Shown: positions 39,101-50,849, counted from the first letter of the stretch. The stretch is DNA of 64,000 nucleotides from Daphnia pulex (GCF_021134715.1 NC_060024.1:13194974-13258973), one strand, 5' to 3'. Program-made: numbers and translations. The notes: generated by a model from the sequence alone, not told the origin.

Positions 39101-41401
39101 GTTCAAAGGTCTCGTTCAGCTTTGCCCATCAAATTGTCGGCGGCGGCGACGGTACAGAGGAGCCAACCAAGTTCTTATAGCTGCCAGTTGTGTGTAACGG
39201 TTGGGAAAGAAACCGGATCGTGCGATGATTAGACACGTCTTGAGACTGGGCATCGCCGCCTGTCCTCAAGAGTTAAATAGAAAAGAAAAAACATCCGTTG
39301 GTGATCAAAAAAGTTGTCACCCCACGTCACAAGTTGAAATCAAAAGACATGGGAAAAAACCAAAATTGCCTTGATTCAGAGATCCTGCTATATACGCTAT
39401 TTAAGTTTGTTTGGTTTTTTTCTCCCGCGTGATCTGGGCCGGGACTACGGCGATAGTAGCCATCCGAGCAAACAAAAGAAAACTTTGCTTCGTTCTCGTT
39501 CATTCTCTTGATCCCAGCAGCTCCCTCGTGATCGTCTCGGCTGCTCGATTGCAGCCCAGATTTAGTTGGTGCTTATATTTTTTCTCGCTTCCCATATGCT
39601 GCGGCTGGCAAGAAAAAAAAAACTGGCAATTTTAATCAAGAGAGTCAACGTGCTACTTTCAAGGTGGAAATATTGCGGAAAATTTACGGCGGGACGTCAA
39701 GGTCTAGTTAAAAAGGAAAAGAGATTTCGAGATCGATGGGTGCGATCTCAAATATTTGATATACAAATCCTTCAACACTCTTTTATAACGAGATTGGCCC
39801 AGTTGTCAGTTGATTTATAAAGTTTTCTTGCGAGAGAAACCGATTGCGATTCCACCGAAATTACTAAAAATATCGACTGACTATGTACTAGCTGATTCGT
39901 AAAAAAGACGTGGAATTAGTATCACATGTCCGGAAATACATTTTCTGTTTCGTCAGAGAATGTAATTTCCAGGAGATGAAGGTCACTAACACAAAAACAG
40001 GTTATTTTTGGGATGATTGACATCCGGTTACCGCACAAATATTAATACGCTTTTCAAAGAAAAATATGAACGAGAAAAGAAGAACCCATTCAACGACTTC
40101 AAGATTTGCTTGCGGGCTCAACGGTTAGTCGAGATAAAAGAGCACGATTGGTTCATTGTGAGATAAAGAATTGTACAGTTTTTCTTGAGCCGCATTGTGA
40201 CGGAACCAGAACTGCCGAGATTTGTTTTTCTTCCAGTTTGCCGATGAACAGTGACGGACTCACCACTAACAGCCATATTGCCACACCCATTCAATTACGC
40301 GCTAGGAAGGTCGCGGTTGTTGCAATTTCGCAGTTGGAATTTTCACATTGCAGCGACTCCCATCATCTATTCCGATTATACCTACTGGTAAACAATCCAA
40401 GCTAACCCTGAAAATAATGATCCATTCTTCATCTGATCGTTGATGTCAATGTCGGCTAGAGGAGCATAATGATTTGGGTGTTTTGAAATATTATTGCGCA
40501 AACACTCTGGCTCAGCACTTCTTGGCTAGAGGGCTTAGGAAAACAAGAGCTTGACTACAATAGGAAATAAATCAGGAAGGAGAAAACCAAACACGGATAT
40601 TTCGCTTTGACAAACACCACGCCCTAACCCTTGGTAGTATGAAGATGCGCAAATACTGCCCTTCACACACACACACCCGGAAACAGAAAATGATTTCCTT
40701 GTTATCGTTTGACTGAGGGTTTTAGGGCAGAAAAAATGTAAATTGAATTAACAAAACTTTTTACCAATCTGTTCTCCTCTTTTGACAAGCGGATCCATCC
40801 AATTTGGTCAGTAGTTATTGGCGACGCCCACGAACGCTATTCAAAGAATTGTTTTGAAATATTTTAAAAAACACACAGAAGCTGAAAATTAGACAACTCT
40901 ATTGGGATACAGACCTCGACAAAAATTTACATGCAGCAGGATTCAGGATCAGCTCTCTAGAATTATTCATGAGGAACGCTGCTCTTCCATTTTATCCCGA
41001 TAGTTCTTTGCGTTGTCTCCAATTCATTAAGTAAAGAATAAGTCAGGTGAAGCTGCAATACATTACATTAGAAATAAAAACTTCTTCTACCACGAAATAT
41101 CAATTTGGAATCGAAATTGATATCGAAATTTTCGATTCTTACTTCGCTTTGATGATTTTTAAAATGCTGCGAAGTCTAGTAAAGCTCAATTTTGAGCAAC
41201 TAGTGTCGTTTTTGAACGCTAGATGGCCTTCTCGTATAGGAATAAATGGAAAACCGGGAAAACTTGAACTGGTTTTCAGGGAAAGTTTGAAAGGCAGGAT
41301 GAAGACCAGAAGCTGAGAACGAAACCTGGCTGATGTTCACTTTCTTTCAATCTACACCTGTGAATTTAACTGCTGTTCACCTGATTGTTTCGAAATAAAA
41401 A
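30137..41401. other. 11-kb gene-free stretch
   Basis: No convincing gene. It starts with the presumed 5' UTR and promoter of the minus-strand gene at 30136. Simple repeats include ATG runs near 35648, TCC/TCA runs near 33437, GA runs near 32730 and many A- or T-tracts. The longest open frames (up to 171 codons, around 33196-33711) are compositionally biased and lack domain resemblance. An 80-codon frame at 36595-36837 has balanced composition but nothing recognisable. A CTCF-like motif lies at 41216-41228. Confidence 0.5.
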
Positions 41402-43052
41402 ATGGAATTTAAGAAAACAATTGGCATTTTTGTCCTAGTGTTGTTTTTTACCGAATTTCCTGCTTCATCTGCTCACAGAATTCTAGTCTTGTCGCCCATC
41501 ACGACTTACAGCCACGACAATTATTTCAAAACAGTGGTGAAAGCACTGGTGAATCGCGGACATTTGGTCACCTATTGGACTGGACTCCCATCTAAAAATC
41601 AAGATATTAAAAATCAAACTGTTAATTTGCGTCAATTTCACTCGCCTCCACTACACGAAATCAACAGTGATCATCAATTTGATTTTAATGAACGAGACCG
41701 AGCCTTGGATTTGCTATTTACATTCCCCAGGAGGATGGAAACATATTGTAAAGCAATCTACAACGATCCTGTCTTCCATCAGCTGATGAACTCAGCGGGA
41801 CAATACGATCTGATGATTATCGAAGGAGCTGCCAACGAATGCGTCTTGCCTTTGGTCCACAAACTTAAATTGCCCTTCATTTACATGATGGGAACCTGGC
41901 CGTCACCATGGCAATTGGACGCCATCGGTTCCACTTTGGGCTTTGACCATTATCCGAATCTTATTTTAAATTTTGGGGACGAGATGAATCTATGGCAACG
42001 GACAATTAACACCCTAAGTGGCCTCGTAGCGCTCTACTATTGGCGTTGGAACGTCATGACCGTTGTCGACCGAATCGCATCCGAGACGCTGAGCATCGAT
42101 AACCTGCCGAACATTGAGGAGATTGAACAGCGCTACTTGAGCCTATTCATATTCAACACGCACTTCAGCCTCAATTACCAGTTACCACCTTCATCATCCG
42201 TCATTCAGGCAGCTGGATTAAACTGCGCTCCTTCCAAACCGTTGACGAAAGATTTGGAATCGTTTGTGGATGGCTCAGGTGACGATGGATTCATCATTCT
42301 TAGTTTCGGTTCAATTCTGAAAGGCATTGACCTTCCGGATGACGTTCGCCGCCTTTTCCTGTCAACATTTTCCCGGCTCAAGCAACGCGTCATTTGGAAA
42401 TGGGAGGACGAAAGTAAACTAGGAAAAGACGACTTCATTCCACCAAACGTTAAATTCATGTCTTGGCTGCCACAACAAGATCTTTTGGGTCATCCAAAAG
42501 TGCGGCTATTCATCACCCATGGCGGACTCAACAGTATACAAGAGGCCGTCTATCACAAAGTACCGTTAATCATTTTGCCCGTCTTTGTTGACCAACCAAT
42601 CAATGCTCGAATAGCCCAAAGTAAGGGCATCGCTATTAGTCTCGAATGGCAAAAATTAACTGAAGACGTTTTCTACGACGCCATCCAGCAGATACTGTCT
42701 GACCCGAGGTTAGTTTTCGCATCTATTCCATTCGCAAACGCATTTTTAAAAATATTTTAATTTTCACAGTTATAAGGAGAGGATAGAACAATTATCGGCC
42801 GTGATGCAAGACCAAATGGAAAGTCCAATGGACCGAGTCATCTACTGGATTGAATATGTTATCCGTCATGAGGGTGCCTCTCATTTGCGGACATCTTCGC
42901 GTAAACTTTCCCTTTACCGACGCCTTCTTCTTGATGTGATGCTCGTCTTTTTAGTCGCTGGAATGATTTTATTTTACGTATTCTACCGCTTCTTTCGATA
43001 CATCTCTTCCAAAAGACCAAGCCAGAAATGTGACTCCAAAAAGACGAATTGA
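41402..43052 (+). CDS. UDP-glycosyltransferase (UGT)
   Basis: An ER membrane enzyme that conjugates a UDP-sugar to small lipophilic acceptors (family GT1). Exons 41402-42708 and 42770-43052, with a 61-bp phase-2 intron, give 529 residues, the usual UGT size. Residues 1-24 form a cleavable signal peptide. HRILVLSPITTYSH places the likely catalytic His at 38. The donor-binding UGT signature begins at FITHGGLNSIQEA (about 370) and runs through VFVDQPINA, preceded by MSWLPQQDLL. The junction reads DPSYKERI. A single transmembrane segment (MLVFLVAGMILFYVFY) is followed by a basic tail ending KKTN, a KKXX dilysine ER-retrieval signal. AATAAA lies at 43198. Arthropods carry many UGT paralogues for detoxification, so no symbol is given. 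The sugar and acceptor cannot be told from sequence. Confidence 0.97.
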
Positions 43053-43203
43053 AATTTAGAAACGCAATAGATCAACACCTTTCGAATAAGAGATCTGCTA
43101 TTAGATTTTTAAGTTTCTTAGATAGAAAGGCATCTCGAGAAATATGCGAATTATTAAAGCTACGAGTGTTTTGCTGTGTGATTAAAGATATTCTTAAAAT
43201 AAA

Positions 43204-45118
43204 ACGTACATTACTGAATATTAAAAAAAACTAACACAAACCAGTCGGCAGAACATGTTTTAATCAAACTAAGCCAAGTGAGACTGATTCTCTACTGCCC
43301 TTTTATAATTGCTTACTACAAGAACCCTTGAATATGTCGCAGGTTTCTACACGCAAGGAACTTTCAGTAGAACGGAGGCACGTCTCGATCGGTCAATGTC
43401 GGGGCATGAGAAAAGAACCCTCCGCCCTTCACCTACACACACTATTACTACTTAAGTTGACTCGAGGATATCCAATAGATTCCACAATGAGAACAAAATC
43501 GAGGATTGTTACAGCGTTTCCCATCGACCCATCGTTTTGCCACCTACGTACGCAGATAACGCTCAGGCTCTCTGACAATGCTTTTCCGATTCGCACGGCG
43601 CCTTTCAGTAACAAGTGTCGAGAGTTTGAACATTTCAAATAAACCGTGAAATTTTTTTTCAGCATTTGGTTGGGGGCGTTGCTTCGCACACAACACTCTT
43701 GCTAGCACAATTAACAATAACTCAAGTTTTCAAGTTAAGCCCAATGGCGTCAGAATACTACAAGCGAAGACGAGGGTTGAAGTGTCTGACGGCTTACGCA
43801 GCTGGTGGTATAAATAAAAGTCACTCACCAGAATATGAGGATGACAAATTATTATATGGATGTGGAAAGGTTCGACAGCCTTAGACGAAAAAGCTACCGA
43901 ATGGGAGGTACTGGAATTCTATTAGAAAAAAAATATGAATAAAGCAAAGTTATGCAATGTTAATTTTATTCAAGTTGTTTTACCAAATATGACAGGATCC
44001 ACCGAAGAATAACGCCCTGCACTCTTCTCGCCACCAAGCATTGTGGATGCTTGGAAAAAAAGACCGATCCTCAGCAGCGAAACGTAGACTCCCTACTCCC
44101 TAGGTAACTAGAAGTCTAGAACAAATAAATAAATTGGCATTAGGTTAAGGTTACACAAAATAACGAATAATACAACAATACAATGTATAAACAAAGTTTT
44201 CAATAAAAGTGTATATTTCCCCCTCATTTTCCAAATAATGAATTAAAATTATAAAGATGTGATCCTTGGAAGAATAGCAAAAAAATTACTATAACTTGTT
44301 CGAAAGGTTGTTGGTAGAGAAAAAATTACACATTGATGTGTTCAACTTTGCATATTTAGAGTTATATAAGATGAACTATAAACTATACCAGGCATTTTTT
44401 ATGTCATAACTAGTATTGAAAACAACATAGCACGGTAGACATTTGCATTCACAAACCAATGGTGACATTGGAGGATGCTAATTCTCGCTCCATGCAATTC
44501 AAAAGCTGCTGAACAAGTTTAAAACTGATTATACAGTCTAAAATTAATTTACAACTGAGAGAAAAAAGGTTTAAAACTCAACCCTAGAATTGAAAACTAT
44601 TTTGTTACCTCAGCTTCTGCTTGCCATTAACATCAAATGTTAAAGATATTATATAGCCACTATAGGCGACCACGTGGTTGCTGTAAACGAGGTACAATTT
44701 TCTGTAAATTGTGTCCTCTTTCAGATTATTTTCTTCGACATTTTACATTAATACTTTGCTACAACATACTTGACATCAAGAATTTACGTCGAATTATCAA
44801 CGTCATTTGGACAAATATACTTCAGCACAGTGAGCACACGTTCACACAATAGAACAACGAAATTACAACAGATCAAATTCCTCCTCCTCGTTCTTTGTTT
44901 CGAAAAAAAACTGAACGAAAACAAATGACGATAAGTTTTATGCTAATAAGCAAAGCAGAGTTGTCAAGTTGAAATTCCCGCAAATGTTACCGATATCGAT
45001 ATACAAAAATTCGATATATCTATCGTGTTACACGTCAGCTTTCGTGCCGGATTTGTATACTTGTAAAACCTGTGTAAAACTTGCCTCTTTCAATCTATTT
45101 AACTCATATTTAGCTACC
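43204..45118. other. intergenic between UGT and TMED2
   Basis: Mostly AT-rich. A 72-codon frame at 43666-43884 follows a T-rich tract ending in CAG and contains an internal Met (43744) and a basic, tyrosine-containing peptide, but no family is recognised. Toward the right end lies the TMED2 promoter region with a TATCGATA palindrome. Confidence 0.5.
44994..45001. promoter_or_regulatory. DREF-like TATCGATA element upstream of TMED2
   Basis: A perfect TATCGATA palindrome lies 118 bp before the TMED2 start codon. It is followed by further CGATA/TATCG strings at 45012-45025. In Drosophila this octamer is the DNA replication-related element bound by DREF at housekeeping promoters. Use here is inferred from the match and position. 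Confidence 0.4.
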
Positions 45119-45945
45119 ATGAATCACGTTAGTTTTTTCGTTTTATTGTTGGTCGGATTCACAAATGCCTATTACATGACGATAGACGCTCATGCTGAAG
45201 AATGGTAAATATCAAAATTGTGATTTGAGCTGTACATTTTGTGATCTATTTTTTCAATATGTTCTGACACTAATTTTTGTGTATGTTGTATTTGATTCAG
45301 CTTCTTTGAAAAGGTTTCAGCAGGAACAAAATTAGGTACAAGAGTTTTTAAAAGTTTTCAATTGAGCAGCAATTCTAATTACAATTTTCTGGAACACAGG
45401 TCTTACATTTGAAGTAGCAGAAGGTGGATTTTTGGACATTGACTTCAATATTGTTGGTCCCAATGGTCAGACGATTGAGTCTGGTGAACGTGTGAGCAAT
45501 GGAAAGTATGCCTTCAAAGCAGACATGGACGGAGTGTACACTTACTGCTTTTCCAACAAAATGTCTACAATGACTCCCAAGATTGTCATGTTTACCATTG
45601 ACGTTGGAGAGCCTACTGCTGAACTTCACCCAGATGCAGCCAGTATGAGGATTCATTTCTTACAATTATCCTTGCACATTCTGTACTAATCATTATTTTC
45701 CCAATGCAGATGGAAATCATACCAAGCTGGAAGAAATGATCAAAGAACTCTCAGGCGCCCTGCGAACAGTGAAACACGAGCAGGATTACATGAATCTGCG
45801 TGAACGCGTTCACAGGACCATCAACGAAAGCACAAATTCGCGAGTTGTGATGTGGTCATTTTTCGAGGCCTTTGTCCTTTTGACCATGACTGCCGGTCAG
45901 GTGTATTATCTCAAGAGGTTTTTCGAAGTCAGACGAGTGGTTTGA
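45119..45945 (+). CDS. TMED2: TMED2, p24-family cargo receptor
   Basis: A type I membrane protein of COPI/COPII vesicles that cycles between ER and Golgi and helps select cargo such as GPI-anchored proteins. Exons are 45119-45204, 45301-45335, 45400-45642 and 45710-45945; GT-AG introns and phases close to give 199 residues. The start chosen is [14 protein letters not shown], a signal peptide cleaved near [14 protein letters not shown]; an open frame extends further upstream but would hide the signal peptide. The GOLD domain shows [13 protein letters not shown] and [21 protein letters not shown] coiled coil ([22 protein letters not shown]) and the TM segment around [19 protein letters not shown] follow. 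The tail [13 protein letters not shown] carries the diphenylalanine and basic COP-binding signals typical of TMED2. AATAAA signals lie at 45968 and 46006. It is convergent with aldolase. Confidence 0.97.
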
Positions 45946-46391
45946 TCAATTGAGAATGTCCATCCAAAATAAATTTGTGACTCTTGTGTAAGTGAATAAG
46001 GTTTAAATAAACATGAATTTCAACCATCATTATCATTGATTTAAATTCAACGCATATTGTTGCTGGTATTGATATCGTGTATTGTATATGCATGTCAACA
46101 ATCAACATTGGTATACAGCAAGAGTAAGTGAACTTACTACATCATCTACCAGCTTTCCAAACACTCAAATGGACCGAAGATGATTATTATAGTGAATGAG
46201 CTATTAAGAAATGACTACAATCTCAAGCCCCATCGGTAATCTTCGTTCATTTTTATCTAAACACTGATAAAGAAGTGAAAATTTCGAAAAAATGCATTCA
46301 CAATAATGTTTTCGGCTTTTTCTGGCTTTTCTTTTTTTTTTTTTTTAATTTTAAGTTACGATGATGACTCCTTCACAGATATTTAATAAAT

Positions 46392-46487
46392 CTAGTATGC
46401 GTGGTTCTTGATGAACAAGTCGTAAGCGGCAGCAGCTCCCACGCAAGTTCCAGCGACGTATTTGCCCTGAGCGGCTTCACCGTTGGC
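46392..46487 (-). other. Ald: aldolase alternative last coding exon, distal
   Basis: It starts after ATATTCAG and ends with TAG, encoding 31 residues: [14 protein letters not shown], then CVGAAAAYD and the end LFIKNHAY. Cys of the LACQ motif is replaced by Ala, and the segment before the C-terminal Tyr is alanine-rich. Intact acceptor, frame and stop suggest it is functional rather than a relic. Confidence 0.9.
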
Positions 46488-48545
46488 CTGAATATATTCG
46501 TATCAAAGGGTTTTAACATTCCATATTTCTCTTTGCATAAAATTCTCTCAAGATGAACAACGAAATAGAAGTATAAGGCGAGCACCATTCTGATATTATA
46601 AGGGAGAAAAATATTTAGGAAATTTCTATTTGAAACAGGCTATAAATGTGACTACACAATAACCAATTAACCATGCTTGTATGCAGTTCTAATAATTTTC
46701 AAAATTTGCAACAAAATAATTTCTTTTGAAACAAAAATAGATTGTGCGGAAGAAACTCGGTGTAAAAGGATGTGGAATGGGATATTAATGAGATGTTTTT
46801 TAATTCCTCGTTGGTTTTGATTTCGAGGCACCAAAGATTCTTTTAATAGGCGTGCGCTTTGACGAACAGAGATTTGTCGGCAGCGAAACTCGGAATGGAA
46901 CCAGCCACGTATTTTGCTTGACAAGCCAAACCATTGGCCTGTTGGTTGAATGCAACATAAAAACAAAAACAAACAAAAAAACAAACGTCCAAATCAACAA
47001 AACAACACAAGGTTAAAAAAACTGAGCAAACAAAAGGATCAACTTTTTTAAAAATGATAAGTTAGTTGGAACGTGAGCAAAAAACATGCAAAGCTATTCG
47101 TCTACATAATAAAATGTCAATTTTTTTTTAAATTTAAGTTAAAAAATAAAAATAATATACGGAAATCAAGGCAGTTACCTTAGCACGCTTGAGGAGTTCC
47201 TCCTGGCCAGCCTTGACGTTCTCGGGCTTGCCACCCCAGGCGCGGAGGACCGAAGCCTTTTTTTTGGAAAATGAGTAAAATTCAAAAAAGGAATTCTTTA
47301 TAATGGATGAATCAAACTATACCTGAAGAGCACGACCATAGCTGAAGGTAAGACCCCAGGGCTTGCGGCCGGGGTAAGCATTGATGGCGTTCAAGTGAAC
47401 GGAAGCATCTTCTTCAGACTGGCCTCCTGACAAGAAAGTGACTCCAGCAACTGCGGGAGGAACAGTCCTCTGCAGAGCGGTAACGGTGGCTTTGGCAACC
47501 TCTTCCGGGGTGTACTTGGTCTTGCAAGACTGGCCGGCAGTAACCATGTTGGGCTTGAGGAGAGTGCCCTCCAAGAAGACTTTATAAAAGAAAAAAACAC
47601 ATAATTAGATCAAGCCAAATGGAGAATGTGATCGGTATCTTAAACACAACTCACCATGGTGGTCACTGAGTGCCTTGTAGACGGCAGCCAAGACGGTTTC
47701 GGTCACCTTCTGAGCCCTGTCCAAGTCGTGGTCACCGTCGGGGAGGACCTAATCAATACAAACAAAAAGATGAAAAATCGATACAACGTTGAGACTGGTG
47801 AAAATGAATTCAAACCTCGGGTTCGACAATTGGGACCAAACCGTTGGTCTGGCAGATGGAGGCATAGCGGGCCAAAACGTTGGCGTTCTCCAAGATGGCT
47901 TGGTAGGACGGGGTGTTCTTGCCGATCTTGAGGACGCATCGCCACTTGGCGAACTGGCATCCATCTTTCTTGTACTGGGCGCAGCGAGCGTCCAAATCGT
48001 CCAAACCTTTGCAACGACAACAACCAAAAGTTTTAATTCGCGGGGAATTTACGTGTTGACTGTATTTAGAAAATTACCTTGGGTGGTGCATTCGTCTTCA
48101 GAGCCAAAGAGGTTGACCACACCCTTGTCTACCTTGATGCCAGGGTAGATTCCGCGTTGCTTGAGCAGCTCGGCGAAGGAAGTGCCGCAGCTGGCTTTCT
48201 GGTAGAGAGTTTCGTGGAAGAGGATAACACCGGAGATGTTGTCATTGAGGGCAGAGTCAGCGGTGAACAAGAGCTAAAATACAATATACGAATTAATAAT
48301 TATAAACTTCAAAACAAGCTGTAATTTCGTATTTTCCGGTCTCAATTGAGGTCGGTTAATACCTCGCGATAAGCGCGGCGGTTTTCCTCGGTGTTCTCAA
48401 GACCGATATCAGCAAATCGCTTTCCAACGGTGGCGGTGGACTCATCAGCAGCCAAGATACCTTTGCCTGAAGCCACAATGTTGTGGGCAATGGTACGGAG
48501 CTCCTCCTGCAGGGCTGGAGATGGGTAGTTGAAGTAGGTCGTCAT
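46392..48545 (-). CDS. Ald: fructose-bisphosphate aldolase, class I, with alternative last exons
   Basis: The glycolytic and gluconeogenic enzyme that splits fructose-1,6-bisphosphate to DHAP and glyceraldehyde-3-phosphate in the cytosol. Common exons are 48545-48363, 48273-48078, 48006-47816, 47748-47655, 47579-47323 and 47256-47179. The last exon is either 46938-46843 ([17 protein letters not shown]) or 46487-46392 ([17 protein letters not shown]). Both are 96 nt, phase 0, with good acceptors, and each gives 364 residues ending in the conserved Tyr that shapes substrate choice. Visible hallmarks are [24 protein letters not shown] and LLKPNMV, with the Schiff-base Lys at 230. The start codon follows an acceptor (TTGACAG/AAAATG), so the 5' UTR is spliced; candidate donors are at 48980 and 49032. 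Drosophila Ald likewise makes isozymes by choosing among terminal exons. Confidence 0.97.
46843..46938 (-). other. Ald: aldolase alternative last coding exon, proximal
   Basis: It starts after CCAACAG and ends with TAA, encoding 31 residues: [14 protein letters not shown], then a middle IPSFAADKS and the end LFVKAHAY. It is the more canonical version, resembling the vertebrate ANSLACQGKY region. Its length and phase equal those of the distal exon, so either can join exon 6. Confidence 0.9.
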
Positions 48546-48980
48546 TTTCTGTCAAGTAAAATAGAAAGTTAGACACCACACTTTAATTGAATTACTTAGA
48601 ATTAGTTGTATTGGTGCGGGTAAAGATCATCTCAACATACTACATGATCCTAGATGACCATATGACCTTAGTCTGTTGCCAACCCAAAGGTCATTCTAAG
48701 GATAGAAAAAAATAGCTCAGAACCAAGGGATTCTAAAAGTAGAACTCACATTCCCAATACGATAAAGACTTTTCATTTAAACAACTTCTAGACATCCAAT
48801 CAATGAGCAAGGCAAAGTTAGAAAGCTGCCTCCACTGAATATCTTTAGAATCATGGTTCGATCAATATTATACGTCGTCCCTACACGAAGGTCACCTTGA
48901 CACAGGATCGTTCGGTACGAATCCTAGAAACTCTTACATTTTGTGAACTACATTCAAACCGATATGGTTTCACACTTACC

Positions 48981-49150
48981 TTCTCCAATTTACAAGATAT
49001 GTAACTATTCAAATTGTATGATGCAACTTACTTGGTAATATGAATTTGACTGGAAAAGACGAAGGAATTATCAGGACAGACGAGATCGTACAGTCGGTGC
49101 AGTCGAAGTGACGAGCTAGTCTTGGGAGTCGGGGCTATTTGCTATATACC
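48981..49150 (-). promoter_or_regulatory. Ald: aldolase 5' UTR exon and core promoter region
   Basis: On the minus strand a GGTATATAGC TATA-like box lies at about 49141-49150 and an initiator-like TCACTTC at 49111-49105. Their spacing is a little long, so the exact start is uncertain. Two strong donors follow: CCAA/GTAAGT (exon end 49032) and GAAG/GTAAGTG (exon end 48980). Either could join the acceptor just before the start codon at 48545. Placement is by motif only. Confidence 0.45.
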
Positions 49151-49929
49151 GCCGGTTGGGTGGCTTTTAAAGAGTCGAAGCGACGAGCCTGAATCCGTGC
49201 GGCTAGCGGGAAAAATTCCAACGTGAATCTATGCACGTTGGCTATAAATACGATAGTACTGACTGGGAAGTTAAGTTTGGTAAGGGCACCTTGTCGTCTC
49301 GTCCTCACGAATTTTCTGACACGCTTTTTTCTGTGTTCCCCTTCGTGTTTGACAGTAGTATGACCCTCAGGCAATGTCAGTTGATCACGTGCACCTCGAC
49401 AAGCAGACATAAAAGTGGCTATTCTATGTGAAATCTTTAAAAATTCAATTTCCTTTGAGTTTGTTAACTTGTTATTATCACGCAATTCAGTATTCTGTTT
49501 TGATGCCGAAAAAATCAAAACAACTTATGCACACAAACAATTTCAATGCCATTTAGATGACGTTGTTTTGACCGTGGAAACGAGATCCCTTAAGTGTGTG
49601 TACATAAATATGGCGAGAATATATGAAGGTTAAAACTCGATATTTAGCTACGTGATAGTGGTGGAATATTATATTTTTATTTTTCATTATCTTCCCAGAT
49701 AATCGATCGAGTTAACTCAAAAACAAACTGCAGGATCAGGATTGAGAATAATCCACGTCATTATTTAGTGCTGCAATAACAAATGTATCAAACTTAAAAA
49801 CAAACACGTTTCGAATTTTTATTCGTCTACTTTTATTTTGATTATAGACGACCTTGACTATCTTTACTACGGCTGCATTCTGTTTAGATCGTCGTCAAGC
49901 GCCACTTGCTCGGTCTACACACGTCAAGA

Positions 49930-50617
49930 ATGGCTGATATGCTGAACATTTCGCTGGTAAACGAATTGAATTATGAAGATTTCATCAGTCGATTCGGTAA
50001 TGTAGTTGAACATTGTTCAATTTGCGCGGCGGCAATTTGGCGTAATCGCCCATTTCGTGACGTTCATCATCTCCACCAAGAAATTTGCTCGTTTTTGGAC
50101 CTCCTTCCGGACACAGGTTAGAACTATTTAGTTACAGGCTGCTTGAATGCTTATTTATAGCCAATCAATTGAACATTTGTTTTCTCATTTGATAGGTAAA
50201 GAGGGGGTGCTAAGACTTCACCCTGATTTGGCTGGCAGGCTAGCTGAACTTGGCAGCCTAACACAGGAGAGTACTGCTGAACAGAAAGCTGCTGGTTTAG
50301 ACACAATGACACCTGGTGAAAAACAACTGCTAGGAGAGACCAACATCAAGTATGACAAATTACTGTTCTATAACTATATAGTAACTAATGAGCTGTGTCT
50401 TTTGGGCTATTATTTTAATAGATACAGAGAAAAGTTTGGATTTCCTTTTGTTATCTGTGCCAGGCAGAACAAGAAGGAAGCAATCTTGAAAGGAATAGTT
50501 GAGAGATTGGAACACTCAGCTGCTGAAGAACTAAACATTGGGATTGAAGAAGTGAAGAAAATCTGCCTTTTGAGGTTGTTGAGTATAGTAACTGATGACA
50601 AATCTCGTAATATGTAG
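49930..50617 (+). CDS. URAD: OHCU decarboxylase (uric-acid degradation)
   Basis: It decarboxylates 2-oxo-4-hydroxy-4-carboxy-5-ureidoimidazoline to S-allantoin, the third step of urate breakdown after urate oxidase and HIU hydrolase. Exons are 49930-50116, 50196-50349 and 50422-50617, giving 178 residues, like family members of about 170-175. Visible hallmarks are FISRFGNVVEHC, AAAIWRNRPF, LRLHPDLAGRLAELG (with the catalytic His), LTQES, KYREKFGFPFVICAR and EEVKKICLLRL. The second intron is 72 nt, stop-free and in frame, so unspliced RNA would add 24 residues between NIK and YREKF; the spliced form restores the family spacing. The start ATG GCT GAT is chosen; a Met four codons later is also possible. 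The C-terminus SRNM lacks a peroxisomal SKL-type signal. It is divergent from aldolase and convergent with MED31. Confidence 0.95.
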
Positions 50618-50849
50618 AGATTTTCCACTCGCTCCCATCAGTTGAGGTCAACAGCAGCTATTCCATTCTAAACATTCTCACTCAAAACAAGTCTTCCAAA
50701 ACATATGTGTTGTTAACATTTTGTCTGGTAGTTTGCAAAAACTCAACACAAAATACAGCAATTTACAAAAATTTGTCTATATTGTCTTGCATATACTTGC
50801 CCAATATAAGAGAAGTTTAAAAAGTTCCTTAAACAATAATTATCATGAA

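Noticed and set aside
45375..45656. 93-codon minus-strand frame
   Set aside because: It is antisense to a confirmed TMED2 exon.
47656..48324. Plus-strand frames up to 119 codons
   Set aside because: They are antisense to aldolase exons.
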